34,834 nt of DNA from SLRI01 sp964460465. GTDB taxonomy: Bacteria > Pseudomonadota > Alphaproteobacteria > Geminicoccales > Geminicoccaceae. Location of the stretch: contig CAYWSB010000047.1 of NCBI GenBank assembly GCA_964460465.1, positions 1 to 34,834 of the forward strand, written 5' to 3'. Below, piece after piece: positions 15,897 to 24,570 of the stretch (the stretch's first letter is position 1; every line of letters starts with the position of its first letter). The notes under the pieces were generated by a model, which ran no database searches, was not told the DNA's origin, and saw only the letters and a program-made list of their open reading frames with translations. Both the position numbers and the translations under genes were made by a program.

Positions 15897-17177
15897 TCAG
15901 AGACCGGCCGCCGCGTTCAGCTTCTGCTGGTACTCCGCCGCCAGCTCCGCCGCCGGCGTGTTGGGCTCGGCCACCATCCGGTCACGCAGCTCCTGCAGCA
16001 CGTCGTAGATCTGGATCGCGCGTGTCGGATGCGTCGGCAGGTTGGTCAGGTTGGACGACAACGGCACGATGTCCTGCGCCCAGGGCTTGGCCGCGAGGTA
16101 CTCCGGGTCGTTGGACACCGCCGTGTTGGTCGTCGGCTGGTAGCGGATGGCCACCTGCTTGGCGATCGCGGGCCTGGCGAGGTATTCCAGCGCCAGCATC
16201 GCCGCCTCCTCGTCCTGGTTCGCCATGGTCACGATGTAGGGGAAGGCGAAGCCGGTCTGGACGTGCGGCTCGGTCTGCCCGGGCCGGGTGGCCAGCCGCT
16301 CGAAGGCCCACTTGCCCTCGTCGTACGGCATCTGCTCGTGCACCGGGACGTAGATGTGCTCGCCCTCGTTCATCATGCCGGCCCGGCCGCCGATGAAGGC
16401 GGCGCGCATCTGGCCCGAGTCCCAGGACGGGATGTCGGGGGAGGCGGCGCCGCTGCGCATCAGCTCCTGGTAGAAGTCGATCCAGGCGATGCCGATCTCG
16501 TTGTCGATCTGCGGCACCCCGTCGACCATCTGCCCGCCCATGGCGAGGAACTGCGGCAGCTCCCAGGTCGGGCTGTTGCAGCAGCCGAGCAGCGTGAAGC
16601 CGTAGACGTCGCCCGGCAGCTCGCGGATGGCCTTGGCGGCCTCGAGCACCCGGTCGATGGTCTCGAGCGGGTACTCGATCCCGGCCTGATCCAGGAGGTC
16701 CCGGCGGTAGGTCAGGTAGATCGACTGCGCGAACAGGGCCACGCCGTACATGTTGCCCTCGAAGTCCTTCGCCCCTTCCCAGGCGAGGTCGGAGAGCTGG
16801 CCGTGGGTCTCGGGAAAGCGCTCCTTCCACGCGTCGATCATGTGGGAGAAGTTCTTGACCACCCCACCCTGCGCCAGCTGCGCGACGTCGCGCGCCTGGA
16901 TCTGCACGATGTCGGGCGCGTTGCCGGAGCGGATCGCCAGGATCAGCTGGGCGTTGACGTCCTCGAGGCGGATGACCTCGAACTCGACCTTGATGTCCGG
17001 GTAGTCCGCCATGAAGGTCTGGAACTGGTCCTCGGGAATGAAGTCCTGGCGGCCGAACCAGACCTTGAGGCTGCGGTCCTGCGCCATGGCGGGACCGCTC
17101 AGCATGGCGCCCGCGGCCATCCCAAGAAGAAGAGTGGCGCCCAAGAGGCGCCGCGTCAGCATGGACGCGTTTGGCAT
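15897..17177 (-). CDS. Extracellular sugar-binding protein (ABC, family 1)
   Basis: This is a 426-aa periplasmic protein. The signal peptide is RRLLGATLLLGMAAGAMLSG followed by PAMAQDRSL (cleavage near residue 33). The mature part has the UgpB/MalE-like pattern, with FQTFMADYPDIKVEFEVI, SGNAPDIVQIQARDVAQLAQ and TYRRDLLDQAGIEYP. It would deliver a sugar or polyol to the two permeases. The ATG at 17175-17177 was chosen because AGGGAGCGAG precedes it and the signal peptide begins soon after. It is the first gene of the operon, divergent from the RpiR regulator. The ligand is unknown. Confidence 0.9.
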   Translation of the reverse strand: MPNASMLTRRLLGATLLLGMAAGAMLSGPAMAQDRSLKVWFGRQDFIPEDQFQTFMADYPDIKVEFEVIRLEDVNAQLILAIRSGNAPDIVQIQARDVAQLAQGGVVKNFSHMIDAWKERFPETHGQLSDLAWEGAKDFEGNMYGVALFAQSIYLTYRRDLLDQAGIEYPLETIDRVLEAAKAIRELPGDVYGFTLLGCCNSPTWELPQFLAMGGQMVDGVPQIDNEIGIAWIDFYQELMRSGAASPDIPSWDSGQMRAAFIGGRAGMMNEGEHIYVPVHEQMPYDEGKWAFERLATRPGQTEPHVQTGFAFPYIVTMANQDEEAAMLALEYLARPAIAKQVAIRYQPTTNTAVSNDPEYLAAKPWAQDIVPLSSNLTNLPTHPTRAIQIYDVLQELRDRMVAEPNTPAAELAAEYQQKLNAAAGL

Positions 17178-17336
17178 GTGGCTCGCTCCCTGATCGTGCG
17201 GTGGTGCCACGGCGAGAAAAGCTCGGATCGCGCAAAACCGGCGTGCAGGGCCATGCATCCGACCGATGCCAGCCCGTCGCTGCCTCCCTGCCACGTCACC
17301 CCTTATCAAGCCGACGGCGCAGCGCTAATCAGAAGG

Positions 17337-17369
17337 AAAATTGCAGTGCCGTCAAGTTACAGAAATTTT
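17337..17369. promoter_or_regulatory. Possible RpiR operator in divergent promoter region
   Basis: AAAATTGCAG (17337-17346) and CAGAAATTTT (17360-17369) form an imperfect inverted repeat in an unusually AT-rich spot of the 211-bp gap between the binding-protein gene and the RpiR gene. RpiR-family proteins bind such repeats, but no second copy was found in the window to support it. Confidence 0.35.
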
Positions 17370-17388
17370 GAATCCCGGAGGCCGGACG

Positions 17389-18213
17389 ATGCCTGACCGC
17401 CAGACCACCGAGGCCGCCGGCCCCGCCGGCTACAACGAGCTGCGCGCGCGCATCGTCGCCCGCTACCCGGGCCTGAGCCAGCAGCAGAAGACGATCGCCA
17501 CCTTCGCCCTGGCCCATCCCGAGACCATGGCCATGGAGACCGCCGAGCAGCTCGCCCGGCGGCTGGCGGTGCAGCCCTCGGCGCTCGTGCGCTTCGCCCA
17601 CGCCCTCGACTATGACGGCTTTCGCGCGATGAAGCAGCGCTTCAAGGCGCACCTGCTGTTCCGCACGACCGACGCGGGGAGGCGATCCGGCGCGGCCACC
17701 GCGAGCGGGGCCGCCGCACCCGACACCGTCGCCCACGCCCTGGTCGAGCGCGGCATCGCCGAGCTGGAGCGCCTGCGCCGGAACCTCGACGGCACCGCCT
17801 TCAAGGCCGCGGTCGAGCTCCTGCGCGACGCTCCCCAGCCGTGCGTCACGGCACAGCACCTGGCCTACCCGATGGCCGCGCTGTTCGCCTGGTCGCTGAT
17901 CCGCCAGGGCCGGCAGTGCCTCATGCTCGACAATACCGGCGGCTACGCCCTGCCGCAGTCGACGCTGCTCCGGCCCGCCGACCTGCTCGTCGCCATCAGC
18001 CTCGCCCCCTACCAGCCCTCGGTGGTCCAGGCCGCCCAGGCGCACGCGGAGCGTGGCGGCAAGGTCCTGGCGATCACCGACACCACGCTGAGCCCCCTCG
18101 CCCCGCACGCCACCGTCCTGCTCGAGCTCCCCTGTCTCGAGCCCGGCGAAGCCACCCCGCTGACCGCGCTCACCTGCATCATCCAGGCCCTCGCCCTGGC
18201 CGCTGCCGGGTAG
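17389..18213 (+). CDS. RpiR/MurR-family regulator with SIS domain
   Basis: This is a 274-aa regulator. The N-terminal helix-turn-helix (about 12-85) contains RYPGLSQQQKTIATFALAHP, ETAEQLARRLAVQPSALVRF and ALDYDGFRAMKQRF. The C-terminal SIS domain (about 130-270) contains VAISLAPYQPSVVQAAQAHA and KVLAITDTTLSPLA and would bind a sugar phosphate. The ATG at 17389 follows GGAGG at a good distance. The gene diverges from the sugar ABC-transketolase operon and is the obvious candidate for its regulator; a phosphorylated pentose or tetrose as signal would fit the transketolase, but this is inference. Confidence 0.9.
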   Translation: MPDRQTTEAAGPAGYNELRARIVARYPGLSQQQKTIATFALAHPETMAMETAEQLARRLAVQPSALVRFAHALDYDGFRAMKQRFKAHLLFRTTDAGRRSGAATASGAAAPDTVAHALVERGIAELERLRRNLDGTAFKAAVELLRDAPQPCVTAQHLAYPMAALFAWSLIRQGRQCLMLDNTGGYALPQSTLLRPADLLVAISLAPYQPSVVQAAQAHAERGGKVLAITDTTLSPLAPHATVLLELPCLEPGEATPLTALTCIIQALALAAAG

Positions 18214-18235
18214 CCGTCGCGCGGCCACCGCATCA

Positions 18236-18371
18236 GGCATGAAGGATGTGGGGGAGATGATCTCCCCTCGCCCCCTCGCTACCTGGCGCCAGGGCGACAC
18301 GACCCGCGCCGCCACCACCCCGAAGGTCCGGTGGGGCCGACGGGGAGGCCAGCCTCCCCGTCCTCTTCCCG
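18236..18371. repeat. Palindromic intergenic repeat, family 1 copy c
   Basis: It begins GCATGAAGGATGTGGGGGAG, like copy b, then has palindrome GGGGAGAT/ATCTCCCC (18251-18267). It ends with a second palindrome ACGGGGAGGC/GCCTCCCCGT (18340-18361), with the flank CCACCACC...GGTCCGGTGGGG shared with copy a. It lies between convergent rpiR and malate synthase genes, so it may terminate both. Confidence 0.65.
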
Positions 18372-20537
18372 CTACCCCGCCAGGGCCGCCTTCTTCTCGA
18401 GCCGCCGCTTGTGCAGCACCGGCTCGGTATACCCAGCGGGCAGCTTCGTCCCCTGGAGCACCAGATCGCACGCCGCCTGGAACGCGATCCCGTCGAAGCC
18501 CGGCGCCATCGGCGTGTAGGCCGGGTCGCCGGCGTTCTGCCGGTCCACCACCGCCGCCATCTCGCGCATGATCGCCATCACCTCGGCCTCGCTCACCACC
18601 CCGTGATGCAGCCAGTTGGCGATGTGCTGCGCCGAGATGCGGCAGGTCGCCCGGTCCTCCATCAAGCCCACGTCGTTGATGTCCGGCACCTTCGAGCAGC
18701 CGACCCCCTGGTCGATCCAGCGCACCACGTAGCCGAGAATGCCCTGCGCGTTGTTGGCCACCTCGCGGCGGATCTGCTCCTTCGTCCACTTGCGGTAGCT
18801 GGCGATCGGGATGTCGAGCAGCGCATCCACATAGGCCCGCCGGCCGCCCTTCCTGAGGCTCTCCTGGACCTTGAAGACGTCGACCTTGTGGTAGTGCAGC
18901 GCGTGCAGCGTCGCCGCCGTCGGGCTCGGCACCCACGCACAGTTCGCCCCGGCCTTGGGATGCTCGATCTTGGCCTCCAGCATCGCCGCCATCTTGTCGG
19001 GCATCGCCCACATGCCCTTGCCGATCTGCGCCTTGCCCGAGAGCCCGCATTCGAGGCCGATGTCGACGTTCTGGTTCTCGTAGGCCGTGATCCAGGCCTT
19101 GCGCCGGATGAAGTCCTTGCGGCTGAACGGCCCCGCCTCCATCGAGGTGTGGATCTCGTCGCCGGTCCGATCCAGGAACCCGGTGTTGATGAAGGCGCAG
19201 CGATGCGTCGCCGCCCGGATGCACTCCTTGAGGTTGACGCTGGTGCGCCGCTCCTCGTCCATGATGCCGAGCTTCACCGTGTGCCGCGGCAGGCCCAGCA
19301 CCGCCTCGACACGGCTGAAGGTCTCGTCGGCGAACGCCACCTCCTCCGGCCCGTGCATCTTGGGCTTGACCACGTAGACCGAGCCTGTGACCGAGTTCCT
19401 GGGCCCGTCCGACTTCTTCAGGTCGTGCAGTGCTATGAGCACCGTCACCATCGCGTCCATCAGCCCCTCGAAGACCTCGGCCCCGTCCCGGTCGAGGATC
19501 GCCGGGTTGGTCATCAGGTGGCCGACATTGCGGACCAGCATCAGCGCCCGGCCCTTGACCCGGACCTCGCCGCCATCCGGGCCCGAGTAGACCCGGTCCG
19601 GGTTGAGGCTGCGGTCGAGCGCCTTGCCGCCCTTCTCGAAGCTGGCGGAAAGATCGCCCCGCATCAGCCCGAGCCAGTTGCGATAGGCCTGGACCTTGTC
19701 CTCGGCATCGACGCAGGCGACCGAATCCTCGCAGTCCATGATCGCCGTGACGGCACTCTCGAGCCGGATGTCGGCGAGGCCGCACTGGTCGCGCGCCCCG
19801 ATCGGATGCGTGCGGTCGAACACGAGCTCCACGTGCAGCCCGTTGTTGCGCAGGAGCACCGCGTCGGGCGCCCGCGGATGGCCGCGATAGCCCACGAACT
19901 TCCCGGGCTCGACGAGCGGCAGCTCGTCGACCAGGAGCCCCTCGCGCCGCACGTGATAGCGCCGCGCATCGGCATGGCTGGTGCCCTGGAGCGGGAACGC
20001 CTCGTCGAGGAACACCCGGGCCCGGGCCACCACCCTGGCCCCCCGGCCGCGGTCGTAGCCGCCGGAAGGCGGCGGGCTGCCCATCGCATCGGTGCCGTAG
20101 AGCCCGTCATAGAGGCTGCCCCAGCGCGCATTGGCGGCATTCAGGGCATAGCGCGCATTGGTGACCGGCACGACCAGCTGCGGCCCCGGCACCGCCGCGA
20201 TCTCGGGGTCGACATTCGCCGTCTCGATGGCAAAATCCCCGCCCTCCGGCACCAGGTAGCCGATCTCGGCCAGAAACGCCTTGTAGGCCTCGTGGTCGTG
20301 CGGCTGGTTGCGCCGCGCGACGTGCCAGGCGTCGATCCGCGCCTGGAGATCCTCACGCCGCCGCAACAGCGCCGCGTTCCGCGGCCCCAGCTCGTGCACG
20401 AGATCCGAGAGCCCCCGCCAGAAAGCCGCCGGCGCCACCCCGGTCCCCGGCAGCGCCTCCTCCTCCAGGAAAGCCGCCAGCCCGGCTGCCACCCGCAGCT
20501 CCCCGCGCGCGACCCGCTCGCCCGATCCTCGCTCCAT
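18372..20537 (-). CDS. glcB: Malate synthase G
   Basis: This is a 721-aa protein, the normal length for malate synthase G, which condenses glyoxylate with acetyl-CoA to give malate in the glyoxylate bypass and in glycolate use. Key residues by comparison with the E. coli enzyme are Arg336 (LVRNVGHL), Glu428 (MDEERR), Asp456 (FLDRTGDEIHT) and the catalytic base Asp in GCSKVPDI. The start is ATG at 20535-20537, with a run of G after GAGG as ribosome binding site; GTG one codon upstream is an alternative. It stands alone between a convergent repeat and a 210-bp gap. No isocitrate lyase gene is in the window. Confidence 0.95.
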   Translation of the reverse strand: MERGSGERVARGELRVAAGLAAFLEEEALPGTGVAPAAFWRGLSDLVHELGPRNAALLRRREDLQARIDAWHVARRNQPHDHEAYKAFLAEIGYLVPEGGDFAIETANVDPEIAAVPGPQLVVPVTNARYALNAANARWGSLYDGLYGTDAMGSPPPSGGYDRGRGARVVARARVFLDEAFPLQGTSHADARRYHVRREGLLVDELPLVEPGKFVGYRGHPRAPDAVLLRNNGLHVELVFDRTHPIGARDQCGLADIRLESAVTAIMDCEDSVACVDAEDKVQAYRNWLGLMRGDLSASFEKGGKALDRSLNPDRVYSGPDGGEVRVKGRALMLVRNVGHLMTNPAILDRDGAEVFEGLMDAMVTVLIALHDLKKSDGPRNSVTGSVYVVKPKMHGPEEVAFADETFSRVEAVLGLPRHTVKLGIMDEERRTSVNLKECIRAATHRCAFINTGFLDRTGDEIHTSMEAGPFSRKDFIRRKAWITAYENQNVDIGLECGLSGKAQIGKGMWAMPDKMAAMLEAKIEHPKAGANCAWVPSPTAATLHALHYHKVDVFKVQESLRKGGRRAYVDALLDIPIASYRKWTKEQIRREVANNAQGILGYVVRWIDQGVGCSKVPDINDVGLMEDRATCRISAQHIANWLHHGVVSEAEVMAIMREMAAVVDRQNAGDPAYTPMAPGFDGIAFQAACDLVLQGTKLPAGYTEPVLHKRRLEKKAALAG

Positions 20538-20646
20538 CACATCCCCCCTCGCCCGCAGCGACCGGCCGAAACCGCCCCGCCATCGAAAACACCCGCGCTG
20601 TTTAGCCCAGCAAGCGAGCCATGGCGACCCAGGGAGGGCGACTTGA

Positions 20647-20682
20647 AGCGAGAACGCGGGCCCCCTGCGACCCCGAGGTCGG
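20647..20682. repeat. GC-rich intergenic repeat, family 2 copy f (weak)
   Basis: GAGAACGCGGGCCCCCTGCG followed by ACCCCGAGG resembles the elements at 24571 and 28849 but lacks their perfect CGGGGGCCCCCG core. It lies in the 210-bp gap between the malate synthase start and the end of the substrate-binding protein gene. The rest of the gap is GC-rich with no clear signal. Confidence 0.35.
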
Positions 20683-20747
20683 GCGAAGCGGCCGTGCGCG
20701 CCGGGGCGAGCCGGCGCGCGAGCCCGCCGCAGCGCGCGGGCGGGCGC

Positions 20748-21815
20748 TCAGGGCTCGAAGCGGAAGCCCTCGCCGATCATCTCCGTCGCCGGGATCGCCG
20801 GGAGGTCGTCGAACAGCTCGGGATGCTGGTCCATGACCTCGAGGATGAAGCTCGGGTCGATGTGGTCGTTGACGTCGAACGTGCCGTCGATGAAGCCCAG
20901 CCGATGCAGCGTGTCGACCGCCGTGTGCAGGGCAGCGAAGTTGATGGCCGAAAGCCGGCGATCGGCCTGCTGGATGTTGTACTGCATCGCCTCCTCGGCG
21001 ACCGCGGGGTCGAGGCCGGGAATCCACCGGGTGGCGACCTGCGCCGCCTGCTCCGGGTTGGCGCGCATCCACTGGTCGGCCTCGGAAAGGGCGGCCAGGA
21101 ACGGCACGATGACCTCGCCGTTCTCGGCGACCCAGTCGCGGAGCGCCACGTTGAAGCCGAGATAGGAGATCACGTCGCCGCCGCGGATCACCTGGTAGGC
21201 CTCGGGCACGTCCTTGAGCGCCACGATCGGCCAGGGGTCCCAGGACGAGAACGCGTCGATCCCGCCGGCGAGGAGCGCCACGGTCATGTCCGGCGGCGGG
21301 GTGTTGACCAGGGTCACGTCGTCGGGCGTGAGCCCCGCCTGCTCCAAGAGCGCCAGGATGTAGAGGTGGTTGATGGTGCCGAACGAGGCCGCGATCCGCT
21401 TGCCCGCGAGGGTCGAGAGGTCGTCCGGGTCGATGCCCGAGCCCTCGCGCGCGATCACCGCCATGGTGGTGTCGGAGCCGAGCTGCGCCGGGTTGCCGCT
21501 GTAGTTGCCGAGCGCCACGAGGTCCATGCCGCGGATCACGGCACCGATCATCGGCACGCCGACCTGGACGATGTCGCTCTCGCCGGCCTGCAGCGCGTTG
21601 AGCGCGTCGACGCCGGTCGGGTAGGGCCGGGCGATGGTGACATCGAGCCCCCACTTCTCGAAGAAGCCCTGCTCCAGCGCGATCGGCAGCCCGACCTGGT
21701 CGATGCCGGTGACCATGCCGGCGTTGAGCTGGACGAGGTCGTCCTGTGCCGCCGCGGGAACGGCCACGGCCAGGCAGGCGGCCACCGCCCCTGCGGTCAC
21801 GAGTTGCTTCAACAT
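20748..21815 (-). CDS. ABC substrate-binding protein (NMT1/SsuA-like)
   Basis: This is a 355-aa periplasmic protein. The signal peptide covers about residues 1-23 (LVTAGAVAACLAVAVPAAAQ). The fold of nitrate/sulfonate/taurine/thiamine-precursor binding proteins is clear from LNAGMVTGIDQVGLPIALEQ, GFFEKWGLDV, ALQAGESDIVQVGVP, LAGKRIAASFGTINH and the WDPWPIVAL loop. The ligand cannot be named. It is the last gene of a five-gene operon, starting 6 bp after the small membrane protein gene, with AGGATAAAGG as ribosome binding site. Confidence 0.9.
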   Translation of the reverse strand: MLKQLVTAGAVAACLAVAVPAAAQDDLVQLNAGMVTGIDQVGLPIALEQGFFEKWGLDVTIARPYPTGVDALNALQAGESDIVQVGVPMIGAVIRGMDLVALGNYSGNPAQLGSDTTMAVIAREGSGIDPDDLSTLAGKRIAASFGTINHLYILALLEQAGLTPDDVTLVNTPPPDMTVALLAGGIDAFSSWDPWPIVALKDVPEAYQVIRGGDVISYLGFNVALRDWVAENGEVIVPFLAALSEADQWMRANPEQAAQVATRWIPGLDPAVAEEAMQYNIQQADRRLSAINFAALHTAVDTLHRLGFIDGTFDVNDHIDPSFILEVMDQHPELFDDLPAIPATEMIGEGFRFEP

Positions 21816-21821
21816 CCCCCT

Positions 21822-22154
21822 TTATCCTCCCTGTTGCAGCGGCTCCACGGACTCGACCCAGAAGGGGCGGGCCAGGCGGTGGAGATTCGCCCGGTTGACG
21901 CTGCGCACCTCCACCTGGTTGTCACGGGTCCCCGAGACCCGGCCGAAGCGCTGCAGCTCCTGGACATGGAACCGGTCCGGCACGAAGGCCAGCGTGACGA
22001 GCACGTCCACCCGGTTGCGGTCGGTCGGCATGTCCGCGGCGATCTTAAAGGGTGCGGCGAGCCAGAGCCAGCCGTGCCATGCCAGGACGGCGAGCAGCAC
22101 CAGAAGGATGGTCCGCCCCTTGGCCGAGGCGAGGATGATCTTCAGGAGCTTCAC
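21822..22154 (-). CDS. Small single-TM protein in ABC operon, hypothetical
   Basis: This 110-aa protein is read from a GTG at 22152-22154 that overlaps the stop codon of the ATPase gene. One hydrophobic helix is visible (about 15-37, TILLVLLAVLAWHGWLWLAA), preceded by Lys-rich cytoplasmic residues and followed by a soluble, probably periplasmic domain of about 70 residues (VDVLVTLAFVPDRFHVQELQ onward). No family was recognised. Its place between ATPase and binding-protein genes, with tight coupling on both sides, suggests a subunit or docking partner of the transporter. Confidence 0.75.
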   Translation of the reverse strand: MKLLKIILASAKGRTILLVLLAVLAWHGWLWLAAPFKIAADMPTDRNRVDVLVTLAFVPDRFHVQELQRFGRVSGTRDNQVEVRSVNRANLHRLARPFWVESVEPLQQGG

Positions 22155-22909
22155 GCCTGCCGCACCAGCTGGAGGACCCGGCCCGAAAGCGCCTTGAAGC
22201 CGTCGTCCTCGTTGAGCGCGTCCCACGCCCGCGGCCTGGGCAGGTCGATGTCGATCTCGGCGAGCACATGGCCCCTGGAGAGCACGATCACCCGGTCGGA
22301 GAGGAAGACCGCCTCGTTCACGTCGTGGGTGACGAACAGGATCGTCGGCCGGCGCTCCTGCCAGATCCGCGTCAACTCCTCCTGCAGCGTCATCCGCGTC
22401 TGCGCGTCCACGCTGGCGAAGGGCTCGTCCATCAACAGCACGTCGGGCTCGTTGGCGAGCGCCCTGACCACCCCGACGCGCTGCTGCATGCCACCCGAGA
22501 GCTCGCTCGGGTAGCGCTCGGCCGCGTGGCCGAGGCCCACGAGGTCGAGATACTCCCTGGCGATCCGGTCCCGCTCCGCCCGCGGCACGCCGCGCATCTT
22601 GAGGCCGAAGCCCACGTTCGCGAGGACCGTCTTCCAGGGAAACAGCGCGAACGACTGGAACACCACGCCCCGGTCGCGGCCGGGGCCCTTGACCGGCTGG
22701 CCACCCACCAGGATCGCGCCCGAGGAGGCCGGGATGAAGCCGGCCACGACGTTGAGCATCGTCGTCTTGCCGCAGCCCGAGGGGCCGACGATCGAGACGA
22801 AGCCGCCCTCCGGAACCGCCAGCGACACATCCTCGAGCGCCGTGTGGTGCGCCCCCTCGTAGAGATCGAAATAGGTCTTCGAGAGATGGCGGATCTCGAG
22901 GCTCTTCAT
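22151..22909 (-). CDS. ABC transporter ATP-binding protein (SsuB/TauB-like)
   Basis: This is a 252-aa ATPase of the nitrate/sulfonate/taurine group. Walker A is GPSGCGKTT (about 40-48), the Q-loop is GVVFQSFALFPWKTVL, the signature is LSGGMQQRVGVVRAL, Walker B is VLLMDEPFASVDAQTR, and the switch His is in FVTHDVNEAVFL. The ATG overlaps the stop of the second permease gene (ATGA). The Phe-Pro-Trp (FPW) in the Q-loop region is typical of this subfamily. Confidence 0.93.
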   Translation of the reverse strand: MKSLEIRHLSKTYFDLYEGAHHTALEDVSLAVPEGGFVSIVGPSGCGKTTMLNVVAGFIPASSGAILVGGQPVKGPGRDRGVVFQSFALFPWKTVLANVGFGLKMRGVPRAERDRIAREYLDLVGLGHAAERYPSELSGGMQQRVGVVRALANEPDVLLMDEPFASVDAQTRMTLQEELTRIWQERRPTILFVTHDVNEAVFLSDRVIVLSRGHVLAEIDIDLPRPRAWDALNEDDGFKALSGRVLQLVRQA

Positions 22910-23712
22910 CGGTTGACGATCCCCCACCGCTCGCCCGTGGCCCGCTCGATGGGGGCGAGGACCCAATTGTCGACGATGTACCAGAGAATCCCGAGGATGA
23001 TCATGCCGACCACGATCTCGACCACCGAGCCCGCCCGTCGCGCGTCGAACATGAGAAAGCCGATGCCGCTGGTGCCGACGATGATCTCGGCCGCGATCAA
23101 CGCCCGCCAGCCATAGCCGAGCCCGTTCCTCAAGCCCGTGATGATGTTCGGCAGGGCGCCGGGGACGATCACCTCGACCAGGATGCGCCACCGCGAGGCC
23201 CCCAGGCTCTCTGCCGCCCGGATCAAATCGGTCGGCACCGAGCGCACCCCCAGGACCGTGTTCAGCACCACCGGGAAGAGCACGGTGTAGACGATGACGA
23301 AGGTCATCGTCGTCAGCCCGAAGCCGAACCAGATGAGCAGGATCGGCAGCCAGGCGATGTCGCCGATCGCCTGGAAGAAGAGCAGGACCGGCCAGAGTGC
23401 GGTGTGCGCCTTCCGGCTCAGGCCGACCAGGATGCCGAGCGGAACGCCGATGGCGATGCCGACCGCCGCACCGGCCGCGAGCCGGCCGATGCTGTCGCCG
23501 AGATAGGCGGTGAGGATGCCCTTCCGGAGCAGGTCCCAGAACGACTGCGCGACCTCGACGGGGCCGGGGAAGAAGACGCGCGGGAAGACCTCGGCCGCGG
23601 CCACCGCCCACCAGAGCGCCACGATCGGGACGAACGGCACCAGCGTCTGGACCACCGGCCAGCGATTGGACCAGCGGACATAGAAGCCGATCGCCTGGTA
23701 GAGCCGCTCCAT
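22906..23712 (-). CDS. ABC transporter permease (SsuC/TauC-like), second copy
   Basis: This is a 268-aa inner-membrane protein with about six helices and the family coupling loop RAAESLGASRWRILVEVIVP, then GALPNIITGLRNGLGYGWRA. Its C-terminus LAPIERATGERWGIVNR is nearly the same as that of the permease encoded just before it, showing the two are paralogues. The start codon shares one base with the previous stop (TGATG). The two probably form a heterodimeric channel. Confidence 0.9.
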   Translation of the reverse strand: MERLYQAIGFYVRWSNRWPVVQTLVPFVPIVALWWAVAAAEVFPRVFFPGPVEVAQSFWDLLRKGILTAYLGDSIGRLAAGAAVGIAIGVPLGILVGLSRKAHTALWPVLLFFQAIGDIAWLPILLIWFGFGLTTMTFVIVYTVLFPVVLNTVLGVRSVPTDLIRAAESLGASRWRILVEVIVPGALPNIITGLRNGLGYGWRALIAAEIIVGTSGIGFLMFDARRAGSVVEIVVGMIILGILWYIVDNWVLAPIERATGERWGIVNR

Positions 23713-24488
23713 CAGCGCTGCACCAACCCCCAGCGCTCGACCGTCGCCCGCTCCAGCGGCGCCAGGAGCAGCCGGTCGAGCAGGAGCCAGATGACGCCGA
23801 TGACGATCATGCCCATGACGATCACCTCGGTCCGGTAGAAGTCGCGGGCCAAAAACAGCATGTAGCCGAGCCCCACATTGGTCGCGATCATCTCGGCCGC
23901 GATCAGCCCGCGCCAGGCGAAGCCGAGCCCGGTGCGGATGCCGGTCACGATGTTGGGCAAGGCCCCCGGGAGCAGCACCTCGGCGAGCATCCTGAAGCGC
24001 CCCGCACCGAGCGAGGCGGCGGCATGGCGGAGCTGCCGCGGGATGGTCGAGACCCCGAGCAGCGTGTTGTAGGTGACGATGAAGAAGACGGCGTTGAAGA
24101 TGACGAAGGTGATCGCCCCGAAGCCGTAGCCGAACCACAAGGTCGCGATCGGGATCCAGGCGATGCCGGCCAGGACCGAGAAGAAACGCAGGGGCGGCGT
24201 GAGGAAGACCGAGACCGCCCGGCTCACCCCCATGGCGATGCCGAGCGGCACCGCCAGCACGATGGCGAGCACCGTGCCGACCGCCACCCGTGCCAGGCTC
24301 GCGCCGATATGGCTCCAGAGCGAGCCGTCGGCCATGGCCGCCACCAGCGCCTGCCAGACGGCGGCCACCCCGGGAAACACCCGGGGATCGACCGCGAGCA
24401 CCGTGACGGCGAGGTGCCAGATCAGGACGAGTGCCAGGAGCGGGGCAACGAAGCCCAGGGCGGCCAAAAGACGACGCTGCGCATGCAT
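23712..24488 (-). CDS. ABC transporter permease (SsuC/TauC-like), first copy
   Basis: This is a 258-aa permease with about six membrane helices and coupling loop HAAASLGAGRFRMLAEVLLP, then GALPNIVTGIRTGLGFAWRG. It is the first gene of the five-gene leftward operon. The ATG at 24486-24488 is preceded by AGGG. The C-terminus LAPLERATVERWGLVQR matches its neighbour. In most SsuABC/TauABC systems one permease gene serves as a homodimer, so two divergent copies are a departure. Confidence 0.9.
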   Translation of the reverse strand: MHAQRRLLAALGFVAPLLALVLIWHLAVTVLAVDPRVFPGVAAVWQALVAAMADGSLWSHIGASLARVAVGTVLAIVLAVPLGIAMGVSRAVSVFLTPPLRFFSVLAGIAWIPIATLWFGYGFGAITFVIFNAVFFIVTYNTLLGVSTIPRQLRHAAASLGAGRFRMLAEVLLPGALPNIVTGIRTGLGFAWRGLIAAEMIATNVGLGYMLFLARDFYRTEVIVMGMIVIGVIWLLLDRLLLAPLERATVERWGLVQR

Positions 24489-24570
24489 GCCGCGAACCCT
24501 AGAAGACCCGCGAAAAACCGTCCAGCCGCGTCCGGAGCGCCGACACGCCGGCGCTCGGCCGCGCCAGGCG

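Noticed and set aside
18411..22514. 1367-codon open frame on the plus strand
   Set aside because: It runs antisense to malate synthase, the binding protein and part of the ATPase gene and has no recognisable domain.
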